From assembly GCA_965365285.1 (NCBI GenBank), contig CBDUBC010000005.1:4282-68281 (forward strand): a stretch of DNA of 64,000 bases, read 5' to 3'. The notes beneath the pieces are model-generated. The model had not been told where the DNA came from, did not search any database, and saw only the letters and a program-made list of their open reading frames with translations. The stretch is from JAURDE01 sp965365285 (GTDB taxonomy: Bacteria; Bdellovibrionota; Bacteriovoracia; Bacteriovoracales; Bacteriovoracaceae). Within the stretch, counting starts at the first letter, position 1. Each line of letters opens with the position of its first letter. Positions 34,915 through 44,203 of the stretch are shown here, piece after piece. The position numbers and the translations under genes were made by a program.

Positions 34915-36315
34915 CTAAGCTTGTAAAGAAGCGCCTACTTCCTTAAGAAGTTCTTCTAGTCGAACTCCACGGCTACCTTTAATGAAAAAATAATTACATT
35001 GATCAAATAGACTTTTCCACACGACCTTAGCGTCTTCAACACTTGTATAGGTATTGCCACTTGCTCCAAAACCTTTTTGATAAAGCGAGGAAAACTTGCC
35101 GATAAAAAGTGCCTTATGAATTCCTTTTTTCTGAAGAAAGCTTCCTATTTCCTCATGAGATTTTTTCGTATGCTCTCCGAGTTCATACATATCTCCAATG
35201 ACGACAAGAACCTCATTCATAGAAATGTTCTTGGAACCAAGGTAATCACAAAAAGAGCCAAGGCTTGCAATCATAGAAGATGGATTTGCATTGTAGGCAT
35301 CTAAGAAAATATTCTTGCCTTGAACTATTTTCCAACTAGAACGATTTTGAGAGGGAGTAAAAGTTTTTGCAGCTTCCAAAAAGATTTTTTTATGATCAGG
35401 ATAAAGAGTACAAGCAACAGAAATGGCCACCGAAAGGTTTTTAAAATTATGAACCCCAAGGAGATTCTCATTTTTTAAATTTTCCATGCCTTCAATATGG
35501 TCAGGGAAACATTTCCAATTAAAGTCTTTCGCTCCTTCCCCTATTTCAATACAGACTGGATTGCCACGATGACGAACTAAATAGGAGTCATCGATATTAA
35601 GGAAAAAATGTCGTTTATTTCCTTTGGCCTCGATCCAATTCAGTAATTCACTTTTTTCTCGAAAGACACCTTCCTTATTCTCAAGAAACTCGAGATGACT
35701 GGCACCAATATTTGTAATAAGTCCAAAATCTGGATCACAAATTTCACAAAGAGCTTTAATCTCACCGAAGTGATTCGTACCTATTTCAAAAAGAGCTAAT
35801 TCATGCTCTTCACTTAACTCAAGAATTGTGAAAGGAAGTCCCAGATGATTATTTAAATTGCCTTTAGTGTAATGAAGCATATTTCCTATGTGACTTTTTA
35901 ATAAATGAGCAAGCATTTCTTTAGTAGTGGTTTTACCGTTACTTCCAGTAAGGGCCATTACTGTCTTTCCGCTTGATCTCCAATTAGAAAGATGAATTTT
36001 AGCAATTTCTTGAATATAATTAATGGAGTTTTCCACAAATATCGCAGCGGTATTGGGATAGTTTTTTAAAGCTTCAGTTATTTGATTGTCTCGACCTTTT
36101 TGGGATTCCACAATAATAACTGATGCTCCTAGCTCTATTGCACTTGAATAATAATCTCCCCCATCAAACCGATCGCCTTTTATACCAATAAAGATGTCAC
36201 CCATTTGAACTTTTCTAGAGTCAGTGATGACTTGGGCCTCTCCATTTAGTGAGCCATGAGATTGGAAAAGATTTTTTGGTACTAATAAAACTTCTTTCTT
36301 CAATTTAACCTCCAA
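34915..36315 (-). CDS. murF: UDP-MurNAc-tripeptide-D-Ala-D-Ala ligase MurF
   Basis: MurF (466 aa) adds D-Ala-D-Ala to the UDP-MurNAc-tripeptide. P-loop GSNGKTTT at 124-131, FEIGTNHFGEI, HNFKNLSVAI, and DAYNANPSSM are the family motifs, all intact including the P-loop Lys. A DnaA-box-like TTTTCCACAA inside this gene (36029-36038) is probably chance. Overlaps murE by 16 bases. Confidence 0.95.
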   Translation of the reverse strand: MEVKLKKEVLLVPKNLFQSHGSLNGEAQVITDSRKVQMGDIFIGIKGDRFDGGDYYSSAIELGASVIIVESQKGRDNQITEALKNYPNTAAIFVENSINYIQEIAKIHLSNWRSSGKTVMALTGSNGKTTTKEMLAHLLKSHIGNMLHYTKGNLNNHLGLPFTILELSEEHELALFEIGTNHFGEIKALCEICDPDFGLITNIGASHLEFLENKEGVFREKSELLNWIEAKGNKRHFFLNIDDSYLVRHRGNPVCIEIGEGAKDFNWKCFPDHIEGMENLKNENLLGVHNFKNLSVAISVACTLYPDHKKIFLEAAKTFTPSQNRSSWKIVQGKNIFLDAYNANPSSMIASLGSFCDYLGSKNISMNEVLVVIGDMYELGEHTKKSHEEIGSFLQKKGIHKALFIGKFSSLYQKGFGASGNTYTSVEDAKVVWKSLFDQCNYFFIKGSRGVRLEELLKEVGASLQA

Positions 36316-37631
36316 AACTCTTCCACAATTTCAATATCTGAAAAAGGAAGCCGCTCACCATTGATTTCTTGATAATCTTCAGCACCTTTTCCAAGAAGAA
36401 GCAAAACTTCCTTTTCCTTGAGTTCCTTTAGAGCTAAATGAATCATCTCTTTTCTATTGATATTAGCTTTAAAATCTGTTTTTGATAAACCCTGTAGAAT
36501 ATCTTGAATGATCTCATTCGGATCTTCGGTCCTTGGATTATCACTCGTGATATAAATTCCATCAGCTTTTTCCGCCATTTGGGCCATTAAAGGGCGCTTA
36601 GATTTATCGCGATCTCCACCACAGCCAAAAAGAATTTTAATTCGATAATCAGGATAAATCTCTCGAGCTGTAGAGATCACTTTTCCAAAGGCATCTGGGG
36701 TATGGGCATAATCAATAATAATTATACTATTGTTATTTTCTAAGACTTGAAATCGACCGTCTGGTGTTTTTATTTGACTAAAATCGAGTTGCTCTTTTTT
36801 AAATCCAAAGAGTTTTTGATTCATAAAAAAAGCAAGATTGAGGTTTAAATAATTAAAGCCTGCTTTGAGGTGAGAGGGAAGCCCTTTAGGGTCTAAGCTC
36901 TTAACTGCCTCCCTATTTTCAGTTGGAATTTGATGAAAAAGTTCTGTTTCTTGAGGATTAATGAGAATTTTATGATCTTTAGTAAAGCTTGCGATCTTTA
37001 ACTTTGCCTCAAAATAAGCTTCTAATGTTTTATGATAATCGAGGTGGTCTTGGCCAAAGTTTGTCCAGGCACTGATATCAATTCTGAGATCCCCTATTCT
37101 ATTTTGTTCAAGAGCGTGAGAGCTATATTCAAAAAAAAGAACATCATACACATTTCCAAATTCATAAAGAATTCTTCTAAATTCAATCTCACCCGGCGTC
37201 GTTAAAAGGTTACCCTCTAAAATTCCATCTTTATTTCTTAAACCATAGGTACCAAGACAAAGAGCTCTTTTGCCAATCTGCTCAGCAATTTGCATAGCAA
37301 GAAAGACGGTTGAAGTTTTCCCATTGGTTCCCGTAACTCCAGCGAGTTTTAGGTTTGAGTTAAGCGGATAAAATTGATCTAAAAGAGATTTCTTTAATTT
37401 TTGAAAATCATCATTTTCTACGATGAGCCCATTAAACTCAATTTGAGGATCGCTGTTGAGAATCACAAAGGGCTTTTGAGATTTCTCATATCTATTTTGA
37501 AAAGAAGATTCTTGCCCTTCAAGTAAATTATAAAATACGAGGTCTTGCTTTTGAGCCTCTTGTAAAACAGATGTTAACTTTTGAATATCCGTGGGGATTT
37601 TATATTTTTTTAAAAGATCGCCATTACTCAT
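36300..37631 (-). CDS. murE: UDP-MurNAc-dipeptide-meso-DAP ligase MurE
   Basis: MurE (443 aa). P-loop GTNGKTST at 101-108, YDYAHTPDAF-type region IIDYAHTPDAF, CGGDRDKSKRPLM, and DNPR at 364-367, the residue set that selects meso-diaminopimelate over lysine. Compared with E. coli the N-terminal uridine-binding domain is about 50 residues shorter. The start ATG is 8 bases inside ftsI, a tight overlap. Confidence 0.94.
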   Translation of the reverse strand: MSNGDLLKKYKIPTDIQKLTSVLQEAQKQDLVFYNLLEGQESSFQNRYEKSQKPFVILNSDPQIEFNGLIVENDDFQKLKKSLLDQFYPLNSNLKLAGVTGTNGKTSTVFLAMQIAEQIGKRALCLGTYGLRNKDGILEGNLLTTPGEIEFRRILYEFGNVYDVLFFEYSSHALEQNRIGDLRIDISAWTNFGQDHLDYHKTLEAYFEAKLKIASFTKDHKILINPQETELFHQIPTENREAVKSLDPKGLPSHLKAGFNYLNLNLAFFMNQKLFGFKKEQLDFSQIKTPDGRFQVLENNNSIIIIDYAHTPDAFGKVISTAREIYPDYRIKILFGCGGDRDKSKRPLMAQMAEKADGIYITSDNPRTEDPNEIIQDILQGLSKTDFKANINRKEMIHLALKELKEKEVLLLLGKGAEDYQEINGERLPFSDIEIVEEFWRLN

Positions 37632-39576
37632 AATTAGGAGGAGAATAAATGAGATTTACGACAGTGTCATTACTTAATTTAGTTTTAGGAAGGGGGGTTT
37701 GACCAGTAACAACCCCAATGCCTTGCTCTTTAAGTTTAAGTTTCATTTTTTTTGCTAGATATGCTGAGGAAACTTTATCTAAACCTATAAAATTAGGAAC
37801 TTCTTCCTTAGAATAGACTCTGGTGCTTGATTCCTTAATCTTAACCGAATCTATATTGCCGCCATTTACCTCTTCTGAATGAATGGCCATTTGATGCAAA
37901 TCTTTATCCTTGTAGAGGATATACTCTGCTATTTTTCTAAAAACAGGAGCGGCGACAGTATTTCCGTAATAATCTCTTCCTTGAGGTCCGTCTATATAAA
38001 CATAAATTACGAATTGCTTATTCGTTCCTACTGGATAGCCAACAAATCCAGGAATATATCCTTTGTAACCTCCCTCCTTAGTAGGTTTTTGAGCGGTACT
38101 CGTTTTTCCCGCTATTTTAAAATAAGGTATCCGAGCATTTTTACCAGTACCCTCATCTACTGCTGAAAGGAGCATCTTCGTTAGCTCATGACTGGTCTCT
38201 TCAGAAAGAACACGAATACCTTTTTGAGGGACCTTAGATTTAAGAAGAGTGGGCTGATAATAAATCCCACCATTGGCCACTGCTGAGTAAGCTGCTAGGA
38301 TTTGAAGACCGGTACTTGCAATCCCTTGTCCAAAAGAAACATTACTAAGTTTAAGGGGACTTATATTTTCGTTATCATCAAAGATCCCTCGAGACTCTCC
38401 TGGAATTTCAATACCGGTTTTTTGACCAAAATTAAAATCTACCAACGTTTTTTTTAGTCTTGGAAAAGTGAGATCAAAAGCAATCTTCGTTGTACCTATA
38501 TTAGAACTATGACTAATAATTTCAGATACTGAAAGCCATTCATTCTTTTTTCCTGCTTCGGCTTCATTAATAATATGGTCTCCAATCCTTAGCTGCCCTC
38601 TTTCACAATAATAATTGGTATCAGACCTAGCGATTTTAAATTCTAAAGCAGAGGCTACAGTAAAAATTTTAAACACGGAGCCTGGCTCAAAGGGATCGCT
38701 AATGAAAGAAAGTTTTCTATGCTTTGCCTTTGATTTTCTAAAATTATTTGGATCAAAGGTCGGATAATTCGCCATCGCAAGAATTTCACCTGTCTTGGGA
38801 TCCATGATCCCTACTCCGCCTTTTTCGGCTTTATAGAAGTTAACGGCTTCTCGAAGTGCCTTCTCTGAAATGGCTTGAAGGTCTTTATCAATGGAGAGGT
38901 GAATATCTTGACTACTCTTTTTTCCTTTTTCAGCTTCAATCTTAATCGGGCGGCCCTTCGCATCTCTAAGATATTTTACAATCTTTTCTTCTCCACGAAG
39001 TTCTTTATCAAAAATATATTCAACGCCCGAAAGTCCTACATTATCAAGTCCCACAAAACCTAATGTTTGCGCTAAAAGTTCTCTGTTAGGATAAAATCTT
39101 TTAGGAACTGCTTCGATATAGATACCTTTTAGCTTTTTAATTTGCTCAACCTGCGTATCCTTCAGCACAATTTTTCGGCTAATCCAGGTATATCGATCAC
39201 GATCTTTTAGTTTCTTTTTAAGATCCCATAATTTATAGTCTGGCACGATCTTCGAGAAATTCTTAAGAGTCTCCTCTTTATTCTCAAAATATTTTGGAAT
39301 CGCAAAAATACTATAGGTCTGAGTATTAATCGCTAAAGGGTGTCCATTACGATCATAAATATTCCCTCGATTAGGGTAGATTTTGTAATAACGAAGTGTT
39401 TGCTTTTTACTGTAAGCAATTAATTTATCATTATTAAGAATTTGAATGTAGAAGGCTTTAAAGAGGACAATTAAAAAGAAGCATATAAATAAAATGAATA
39501 CAAAAATAATTCTTTTTTTTTCTTTTGAATAACTTCCTTGTATTTCGTTCTTAGAAAAGCTTCTATTTTGCATCAT
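37624..39576 (-). CDS. ftsI: FtsI-type penicillin-binding protein with PASTA domain
   Basis: Septal transpeptidase (650 aa): N-terminal membrane anchor (23-44), dimerisation domain from RGNIYDRNGHPLA, transpeptidase with S300-V-F-K303 and S357-S-N359, and a C-terminal PASTA domain from about 575 (VPNFIGLDKVSSAYLAKKM). The third motif reads K491-T-S493-T instead of KTGT (codon AGT at 38098-38100). PASTA domains are usual in Gram-positive PBPs and in some delta-proteobacteria-like lineages. Overlaps murE; 1-base overlap with ftsL. Confidence 0.93.
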   Translation of the reverse strand: MMQNRSFSKNEIQGSYSKEKKRIIFVFILFICFFLIVLFKAFYIQILNNDKLIAYSKKQTLRYYKIYPNRGNIYDRNGHPLAINTQTYSIFAIPKYFENKEETLKNFSKIVPDYKLWDLKKKLKDRDRYTWISRKIVLKDTQVEQIKKLKGIYIEAVPKRFYPNRELLAQTLGFVGLDNVGLSGVEYIFDKELRGEEKIVKYLRDAKGRPIKIEAEKGKKSSQDIHLSIDKDLQAISEKALREAVNFYKAEKGGVGIMDPKTGEILAMANYPTFDPNNFRKSKAKHRKLSFISDPFEPGSVFKIFTVASALEFKIARSDTNYYCERGQLRIGDHIINEAEAGKKNEWLSVSEIISHSSNIGTTKIAFDLTFPRLKKTLVDFNFGQKTGIEIPGESRGIFDDNENISPLKLSNVSFGQGIASTGLQILAAYSAVANGGIYYQPTLLKSKVPQKGIRVLSEETSHELTKMLLSAVDEGTGKNARIPYFKIAGKTSTAQKPTKEGGYKGYIPGFVGYPVGTNKQFVIYVYIDGPQGRDYYGNTVAAPVFRKIAEYILYKDKDLHQMAIHSEEVNGGNIDSVKIKESSTRVYSKEEVPNFIGLDKVSSAYLAKKMKLKLKEQGIGVVTGQTPLPKTKLSNDTVVNLIYSPPNYE

Positions 39577-39902
39577 TAAGGTATTACGACTACTTGCTTA
39601 GAAGTAGGCGATTTTAAATTATATTTTTTTGCCAACTTTCTTAAATTGGGGACCGAGAGTTGATGAGCTTTTCTTGCTTTGAGCTCTTTGCCATCTACTT
39701 CAATGACCTTAATCTCTTTATTGAGCTCGGTCAGTTTGTAATCTAGCTCCACACCCTTCATTCTAAAAAGAATAAACAAGACGCCAATCATTGACAACGT
39801 CATGACGATAGGAAAACCTTTAGTTGAGAAAATAACCGTCTTAATTTGTTCCCAATGATTAGGCTTTCGTTTTACGCTTACTCTTCTACGTGTAGTCGTC
39901 AT
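39576..39902 (-). CDS. ftsL: FtsL-like division protein
   Basis: Small bitopic protein (108 aa) between rsmH and ftsI, the standard ftsL position. Basic cytoplasmic N-terminus, one membrane segment (about 31-47), then a periplasmic coiled coil (LDYKLTELNKEIKVIEVDGKEL). Sequence conservation of FtsL is low, so the identification rests on layout and topology. 4-base overlap with rsmH. Confidence 0.85.
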   Translation of the reverse strand: MTTTRRRVSVKRKPNHWEQIKTVIFSTKGFPIVMTLSMIGVLFILFRMKGVELDYKLTELNKEIKVIEVDGKELKARKAHQLSVPNLRKLAKKYNLKSPTSKQVVVIP

Positions 39903-40861
39903 ATAACATCCTTTTTATATTTATTTTTTGAAGGCCACTCCTTGACCCTTTCTATAACTCTTAGTTTAGCACTTCTTGATCTTGAATTCTCTGATATTTC
40001 TTTCTCTGAAGGTAATATCGGCTTTTTAGTAATAATCCGACAAGGTAAATCAGTTTCTAGTAATTTTTTATAACTGTGTTTTACAATTCGATCTTCGAGA
40101 GAATGAAAGCTTATGAAGTTGAGTCGACCAGCAAGATTGAGTAATGGAAAAACTTGAGGGATTAAATCTTCTAATACTCTAAGCTCTTGATTAACCTCAA
40201 TTCTAAGTGCTTGAAATACTCGTGTCGCAGGATGAATTCTTCCATGCCGTTGTTGAGGTGGATAACAGTGAAAAATAATATTTTCTAGATCCTTTGTGGT
40301 GATAATTTCTTCTTTTTGTCGGTGTTCTATAATTTTTGAGGCGATTTTTTTTGAATACTTTTCTTCACCATAATTTTTGAAGATATCCACAAGAGCTTTT
40401 TCTGGGTATTTATTCACAATTTTTCGAGCTGTATCAATAGTAGGGTCTGAAACATCCATACGCATATCAAGCTCTGCCTCTCCCAAAAAAGAAAAACCTC
40501 TCTCATGTTTATCAAAATGGTGAGAGCTCACGCCTAAATCTGCAATGAGTCCATCTAAATAAAGACTTGGTTGGTTTTCTCTAAACCACTTTGGAAAGTG
40601 AACAAAGTTAGTATCAATTAAAGTCACACGACTCTCAAGTCCTTTTTCTTTAAGGAGTTTATAACCATTCTCTAGGGCCTCAGGGTCTTGATCCGTAGAA
40701 AAAATCCGGCTATTTGGAAAAAGTTTGGCAATGGCAACTGTATGTCCACCACCACCAAAAGTCATATCAGCGAAAACCCAATTCCCATTGGGATCATGGC
40801 CTTCAAGAAGAGAATCGAGGCACTCTTTCTTTAGAACAGAGTAATGAGAGGTATAAACCAT
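39899..40861 (-). CDS. rsmH: 16S rRNA (m4C1402) methyltransferase RsmH
   Basis: RsmH/MraW (320 aa) methylates N4 of C1402. Motifs: HYSVLKKECLDSL, ADMTFGGGGHT (SAM motif), DGLIADLGVSSHHFD, RGFSF, RMD, PATRVFQALRIEVN and FHSLEDRIVK, all canonical. Usually mraZ lies upstream; here the upstream gene, 3 bases away, is mtnP instead. Confidence 0.96.
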   Translation of the reverse strand: MVYTSHYSVLKKECLDSLLEGHDPNGNWVFADMTFGGGGHTVAIAKLFPNSRIFSTDQDPEALENGYKLLKEKGLESRVTLIDTNFVHFPKWFRENQPSLYLDGLIADLGVSSHHFDKHERGFSFLGEAELDMRMDVSDPTIDTARKIVNKYPEKALVDIFKNYGEEKYSKKIASKIIEHRQKEEIITTKDLENIIFHCYPPQQRHGRIHPATRVFQALRIEVNQELRVLEDLIPQVFPLLNLAGRLNFISFHSLEDRIVKHSYKKLLETDLPCRIITKKPILPSEKEISENSRSRSAKLRVIERVKEWPSKNKYKKDVI

Positions 40862-40864
40862 TAA

Positions 40865-41713
40865 CTACCTTAGTAAAACAGAGATCATCTCTTTTTGCTG
40901 AGAACTTAAATTCTCCATTGGACTCATTATAGCATTAGTATTTTCTTTTACGAAGGAAGGGAGGTTTTCTGATAATTTTGGAATGGCATAGGTAATAAGC
41001 TTTTTAGCGGCTTCATTGTTTTTCTTCATATAAGCTAGGATTTCTTCGAGAGTACAGTGTTCCTCTTTCCAGCAATCAAAATCCGTCACCATAGCAACGG
41101 TCGCGAAGGCCATGCCCGCTTCTTTAGCCAAATAAGCTTCTGGGACATTAGTCATTCCGATAACATCAGCTCCAAAAGATCGATAGATATGTGATTCAGC
41201 TTTAGATGAAAATTGAGGTCCCTCAATACAGATGTAACTTCCTCCCAAACTGTGACCGATTTCTAGATCTGTACAACAATTAGCTAGAAACTCTTGAAGA
41301 GACTTTTCTACAGGAACGGCCGTAGAAACATGACCAACAATTCCATCGCCAAAAAAGGTTCTCTCCCTTTTTCCTTTAGTCCAGTCAATAAACTGATCCA
41401 CGAGAACAAAGGTTGTTGGTGGGTATTCATCTTTTAGAGAGCCTACTGCTGAAATAGAAATAGTGTATTGAACACCTAGAGATTTTAAAGCGTAGATATT
41501 CGCTCGATAATTTACTTCACTTGGAAGGAGTGTGTGACCTTTTCCATGTCTAGGAAGAAAAAGGACTCGGTGTCCAGCAATCTCACCTTCAATAATTTCA
41601 CTGGAAGGCTTACCAAAAGGAGTATCGACTTTATGTTCAGCGATGACTTTAACATCACCTAAGTTATAAACACCGCTACCACCAATCACACCAATTTTTG
41701 AAAGTTCTTTCAT
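40865..41713 (-). CDS. mtnP: S-methyl-5'-thioadenosine phosphorylase
   Basis: MTA phosphorylase (282 aa) of the methionine salvage pathway. Family features: IGGSGVYNL at the N-terminus, PRHGKGHTLLPSEVNYRAN, ISAVGSLKDEYPP, CIEGPQFSSKAESH and GMTNVPEAYLAKEAGMAF. It carries Ser/Val-type purine-site residues consistent with MTAP rather than guanosine-type PNP, though these cannot be separated fully by eye. SD AAGGAG lies 9 bases before the ATG. A minus-strand TATAAT at 41753-41758 with a weak TTGGAT 15 bases upstream may be the promoter of the whole division cluster. Confidence 0.88.
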   Translation of the reverse strand: MKELSKIGVIGGSGVYNLGDVKVIAEHKVDTPFGKPSSEIIEGEIAGHRVLFLPRHGKGHTLLPSEVNYRANIYALKSLGVQYTISISAVGSLKDEYPPTTFVLVDQFIDWTKGKRERTFFGDGIVGHVSTAVPVEKSLQEFLANCCTDLEIGHSLGGSYICIEGPQFSSKAESHIYRSFGADVIGMTNVPEAYLAKEAGMAFATVAMVTDFDCWKEEHCTLEEILAYMKKNNEAAKKLITYAIPKLSENLPSFVKENTNAIMSPMENLSSQQKEMISVLLR

Positions 41714-41786
41714 TATCTTACTCCTTTATCGACCACTGACTTGCCATGTTATTATAATGAGAAGCATTATTATCCAAGGAAGGTCC

Positions 41787-43007
41787 ATGAAACTAATGTC
41801 TATTCTAATCTTCATTTATTCGTCTATAACTTTTGCCCAAGATATTTACTGGGTCCACTTAAAAGCGGACAATCAAGAGCTTCGAAGCCAATTAGCAAAT
41901 CTCATCCATATTGATCAGTACATAGACGGAAAGATCTATTCTACTGTGAACGAACACGATTACAACCAATTGAAAAAGCAATTTCCTCATCTGATCGTAG
42001 AATCTCATAAACTTGAAGATATTTCGCGAAATAGAGCATTGGATGGTGATGATGTTTATGAATTTCCCAGAAGTGAAGAAAAGTTTCACACCTACGATGA
42101 AACAAATCAGGTTCTTCGAAACCTTGCGGAAACCAAACCTCATATTGCCCAATTTATAACTATTGGTGAAAGTCATGAAAAAAGAGGAATAAATGGGATT
42201 CGTATTACTCATCAGAAAAATAGAACCACTCAAAATTTTATTCCTGGAATTCTTTTCGTAGCAACTCATCACGCAAGAGAGCATATCTCAACGGAAGTCC
42301 CCATCTTTCTCGCAAAATATTTGGTTGAGAATTATGACAAATCTGAAGAGATTAAAAAGCTTGTTGATTCTAGAGACATCTATATTATCCCTATAGTGAA
42401 TCCTGATGGAGCTCTCTATGATATTAAAAGTCGTTATTACAAAATGTGGAGAAAAAATAGAAGAGTAAATGATGTGGATACTTTTGGAGTAGATCTCAAT
42501 CGAAATTATGGTTTTGAATGGAATACCGGTGGTTCTTCCTCCAACCCACGAAGTGATGTGTATCATGGAAAGCATCCATTTTCTGAGCCTGAATCCTTAG
42601 CTATAAAAGACTTTGTCGAATCCAAAAGTAATCTTAGAATTATGCTTTCTTTTCATACTTACTCAGAACTGATTCTCTATCCGTGGGGCTTCAAGCATGA
42701 TCCAGTGGGAGGAAGAGAGGGTGAAGTTTTTAAAAAGATGGCAGAGAAAATGGCAGAGTGGAATGGGTATACACCCCAAGCCTCTTCAGACCTTTATATT
42801 GCATCTGGAGATACTTGTGACTGGGCCTATGGTGAGCATGGTATTTTTTGTTTTACCTTTGAACTATCTCCACAGACTTATGGACAAGGAGGCTTTTATC
42901 CTGGTGCACGATTCATTGATACAGTGAATCAAGCGAATCTAAAGCCTGCACTTTATCTAATTGATCAAGCGATTAACCCGTATCAGGTCATTGACTATGA
43001 GAGATAG
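41787..43007 (+). CDS. Secreted M14 zinc carboxypeptidase
   Basis: Carboxypeptidase A-type metallopeptidase (406 aa from this start). A signal peptide (residues 1-17, ITFAQ) is followed by a propeptide-like stretch and an M14 domain: THHAREHIS carries the HxxE zinc motif, VDLNRNYGFEW holds the substrate-binding Asn-Arg, LSFHTYSELILYPWG the third zinc His, and FTFELSP the catalytic Glu. Start ATG 41787 is preferred because AAGGAAGG (41776-41783) lies just upstream and a clean signal peptide follows; ATG 41757 would add ten residues. A secreted peptidase suits a predatory life. Confidence 0.88.
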   Translation: MKLMSILIFIYSSITFAQDIYWVHLKADNQELRSQLANLIHIDQYIDGKIYSTVNEHDYNQLKKQFPHLIVESHKLEDISRNRALDGDDVYEFPRSEEKFHTYDETNQVLRNLAETKPHIAQFITIGESHEKRGINGIRITHQKNRTTQNFIPGILFVATHHAREHISTEVPIFLAKYLVENYDKSEEIKKLVDSRDIYIIPIVNPDGALYDIKSRYYKMWRKNRRVNDVDTFGVDLNRNYGFEWNTGGSSSNPRSDVYHGKHPFSEPESLAIKDFVESKSNLRIMLSFHTYSELILYPWGFKHDPVGGREGEVFKKMAEKMAEWNGYTPQASSDLYIASGDTCDWAYGEHGIFCFTFELSPQTYGQGGFYPGARFIDTVNQANLKPALYLIDQAINPYQVIDYER

Positions 43008-43024
43008 TTCGATAGATTAAAAGA

Positions 43025-44203
43025 ATGCAACAAAACGCAGCATGGGAAAATTATCTCAACAGAAATAAGAGAACCAAGAATTTCCTCTCCACTGCTCATA
43101 AAACATCAGTGGAGGAAATTTTTGAAATGGTTCACACCGTAATCAAAAGTCCAGGTCCCATTACAATTGCTAAATTTGTTAAGAAATGTACAACCTCTGG
43201 AATTTGGGTTTCCCATGCAGCTTTAAGGTTTATTCTATCAGTCCTTGAATTTAAAAATGATAAATTTCTAAGATTAGAGCATCCTCTTACTCAGAGAATT
43301 CTTTCCGATATTCGAGACGGACTTCCCATAAAGGAAAAGTTTATTAAAGATCAACAAATCTTTGATGCCATTTTTATGGAGAGACAGTTCTATTATACTC
43401 ACTCAGAACAAAAAGCAATTTTAGATCATCCAAGAATTAATGCCACTATTGTGCTTGTTGATGGTGTTTTAAATGAAATTTTTTCGACTTCTACCTTTGA
43501 GCGAACTCTTAAATCACTTAAAGAGAAGTATAATATTAAATATTTCATTCCTAATATTAATGGGCTTAAGTGTACCTCTGAGAATGCTAATAGTTTAAGA
43601 ATACAACTCAATAAATATATTGAACAGCATCCTGAAGAAAAGTTATGGATTATTGGTTACTCCAAAGGAGGTATCGATGCTCTTCATTATGTTTATGAAA
43701 ACTCAAAATTTGCTAGCGATCATGTCTTTGGAGTATCAAATATTGCCTGTCCAATCTTAGGAACCGAAAAGTTTGAACATAATATTTTAAAAATTATTCG
43801 AAATATTCAGAAAACAGATGACAAGACATTAATTAAAAAGAAAACAGACTTTCTTTATAAAGACCTTATGCTCTCTCTTGACGAAAAGGTTCAAGGTGAT
43901 TGGTTCAAGCGAAATCACAAGAGACTTCCTCAAAATATTTTCTATACAGCACTTGCTTTAGAGGCCCAGTGGTATGAGAGTCATTTTTGGATGATGCTTA
44001 CTAAAGCAATTTTTAATAATGGAAAAGAAAATGATGGCGTCGTTACCACTGAAAGTGCTCAATTTCCATCATATTTTAAAGGAATAAATTTAGGCGTAGT
44101 GAAAGGACATCATTTAGTTGGGACACGGTCAAGCTTTTATAGCCAAGAGGCTTTAATCGAATCTCTTATTATATTCTTAAAATATAAAAATCTTATCGAT
44201 TAA
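43025..44203 (+). CDS. Alpha/beta-hydrolase-like protein
   Basis: A 392-aa soluble protein. The C-terminal two-thirds has an alpha/beta-hydrolase pattern: ATIVLVDGVLNEIF strand, nucleophile elbow G211-Y-S213-K-G-G, and the likely catalytic His in GVVKGHHLVG near residue 360. The N-terminal ~130 residues are helical and not recognised. Substrate unknown; esterase or lipase-type chemistry is the general family activity. It is 17 bases after the carboxypeptidase and overlaps the convergent mglA end by 11 bases. Confidence 0.72.
   Translation: MQQNAAWENYLNRNKRTKNFLSTAHKTSVEEIFEMVHTVIKSPGPITIAKFVKKCTTSGIWVSHAALRFILSVLEFKNDKFLRLEHPLTQRILSDIRDGLPIKEKFIKDQQIFDAIFMERQFYYTHSEQKAILDHPRINATIVLVDGVLNEIFSTSTFERTLKSLKEKYNIKYFIPNINGLKCTSENANSLRIQLNKYIEQHPEEKLWIIGYSKGGIDALHYVYENSKFASDHVFGVSNIACPILGTEKFEHNILKIIRNIQKTDDKTLIKKKTDFLYKDLMLSLDEKVQGDWFKRNHKRLPQNIFYTALALEAQWYESHFWMMLTKAIFNNGKENDGVVTTESAQFPSYFKGINLGVVKGHHLVGTRSSFYSQEALIESLIIFLKYKNLID

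Noticed and set aside
36029..36038. Fourth DnaA-box-like repeat inside murF as a functional site
   Set aside because: Lies within conserved coding sequence, isolated from the cluster; chance is the simplest explanation.
41741..41758. Plus-strand sigma-70 promoter TTGCCA...TATAAT before the carboxypeptidase
   Set aside because: The two boxes are only 6 bases apart on the plus strand; the TATAAT reads better on the minus strand toward mtnP.
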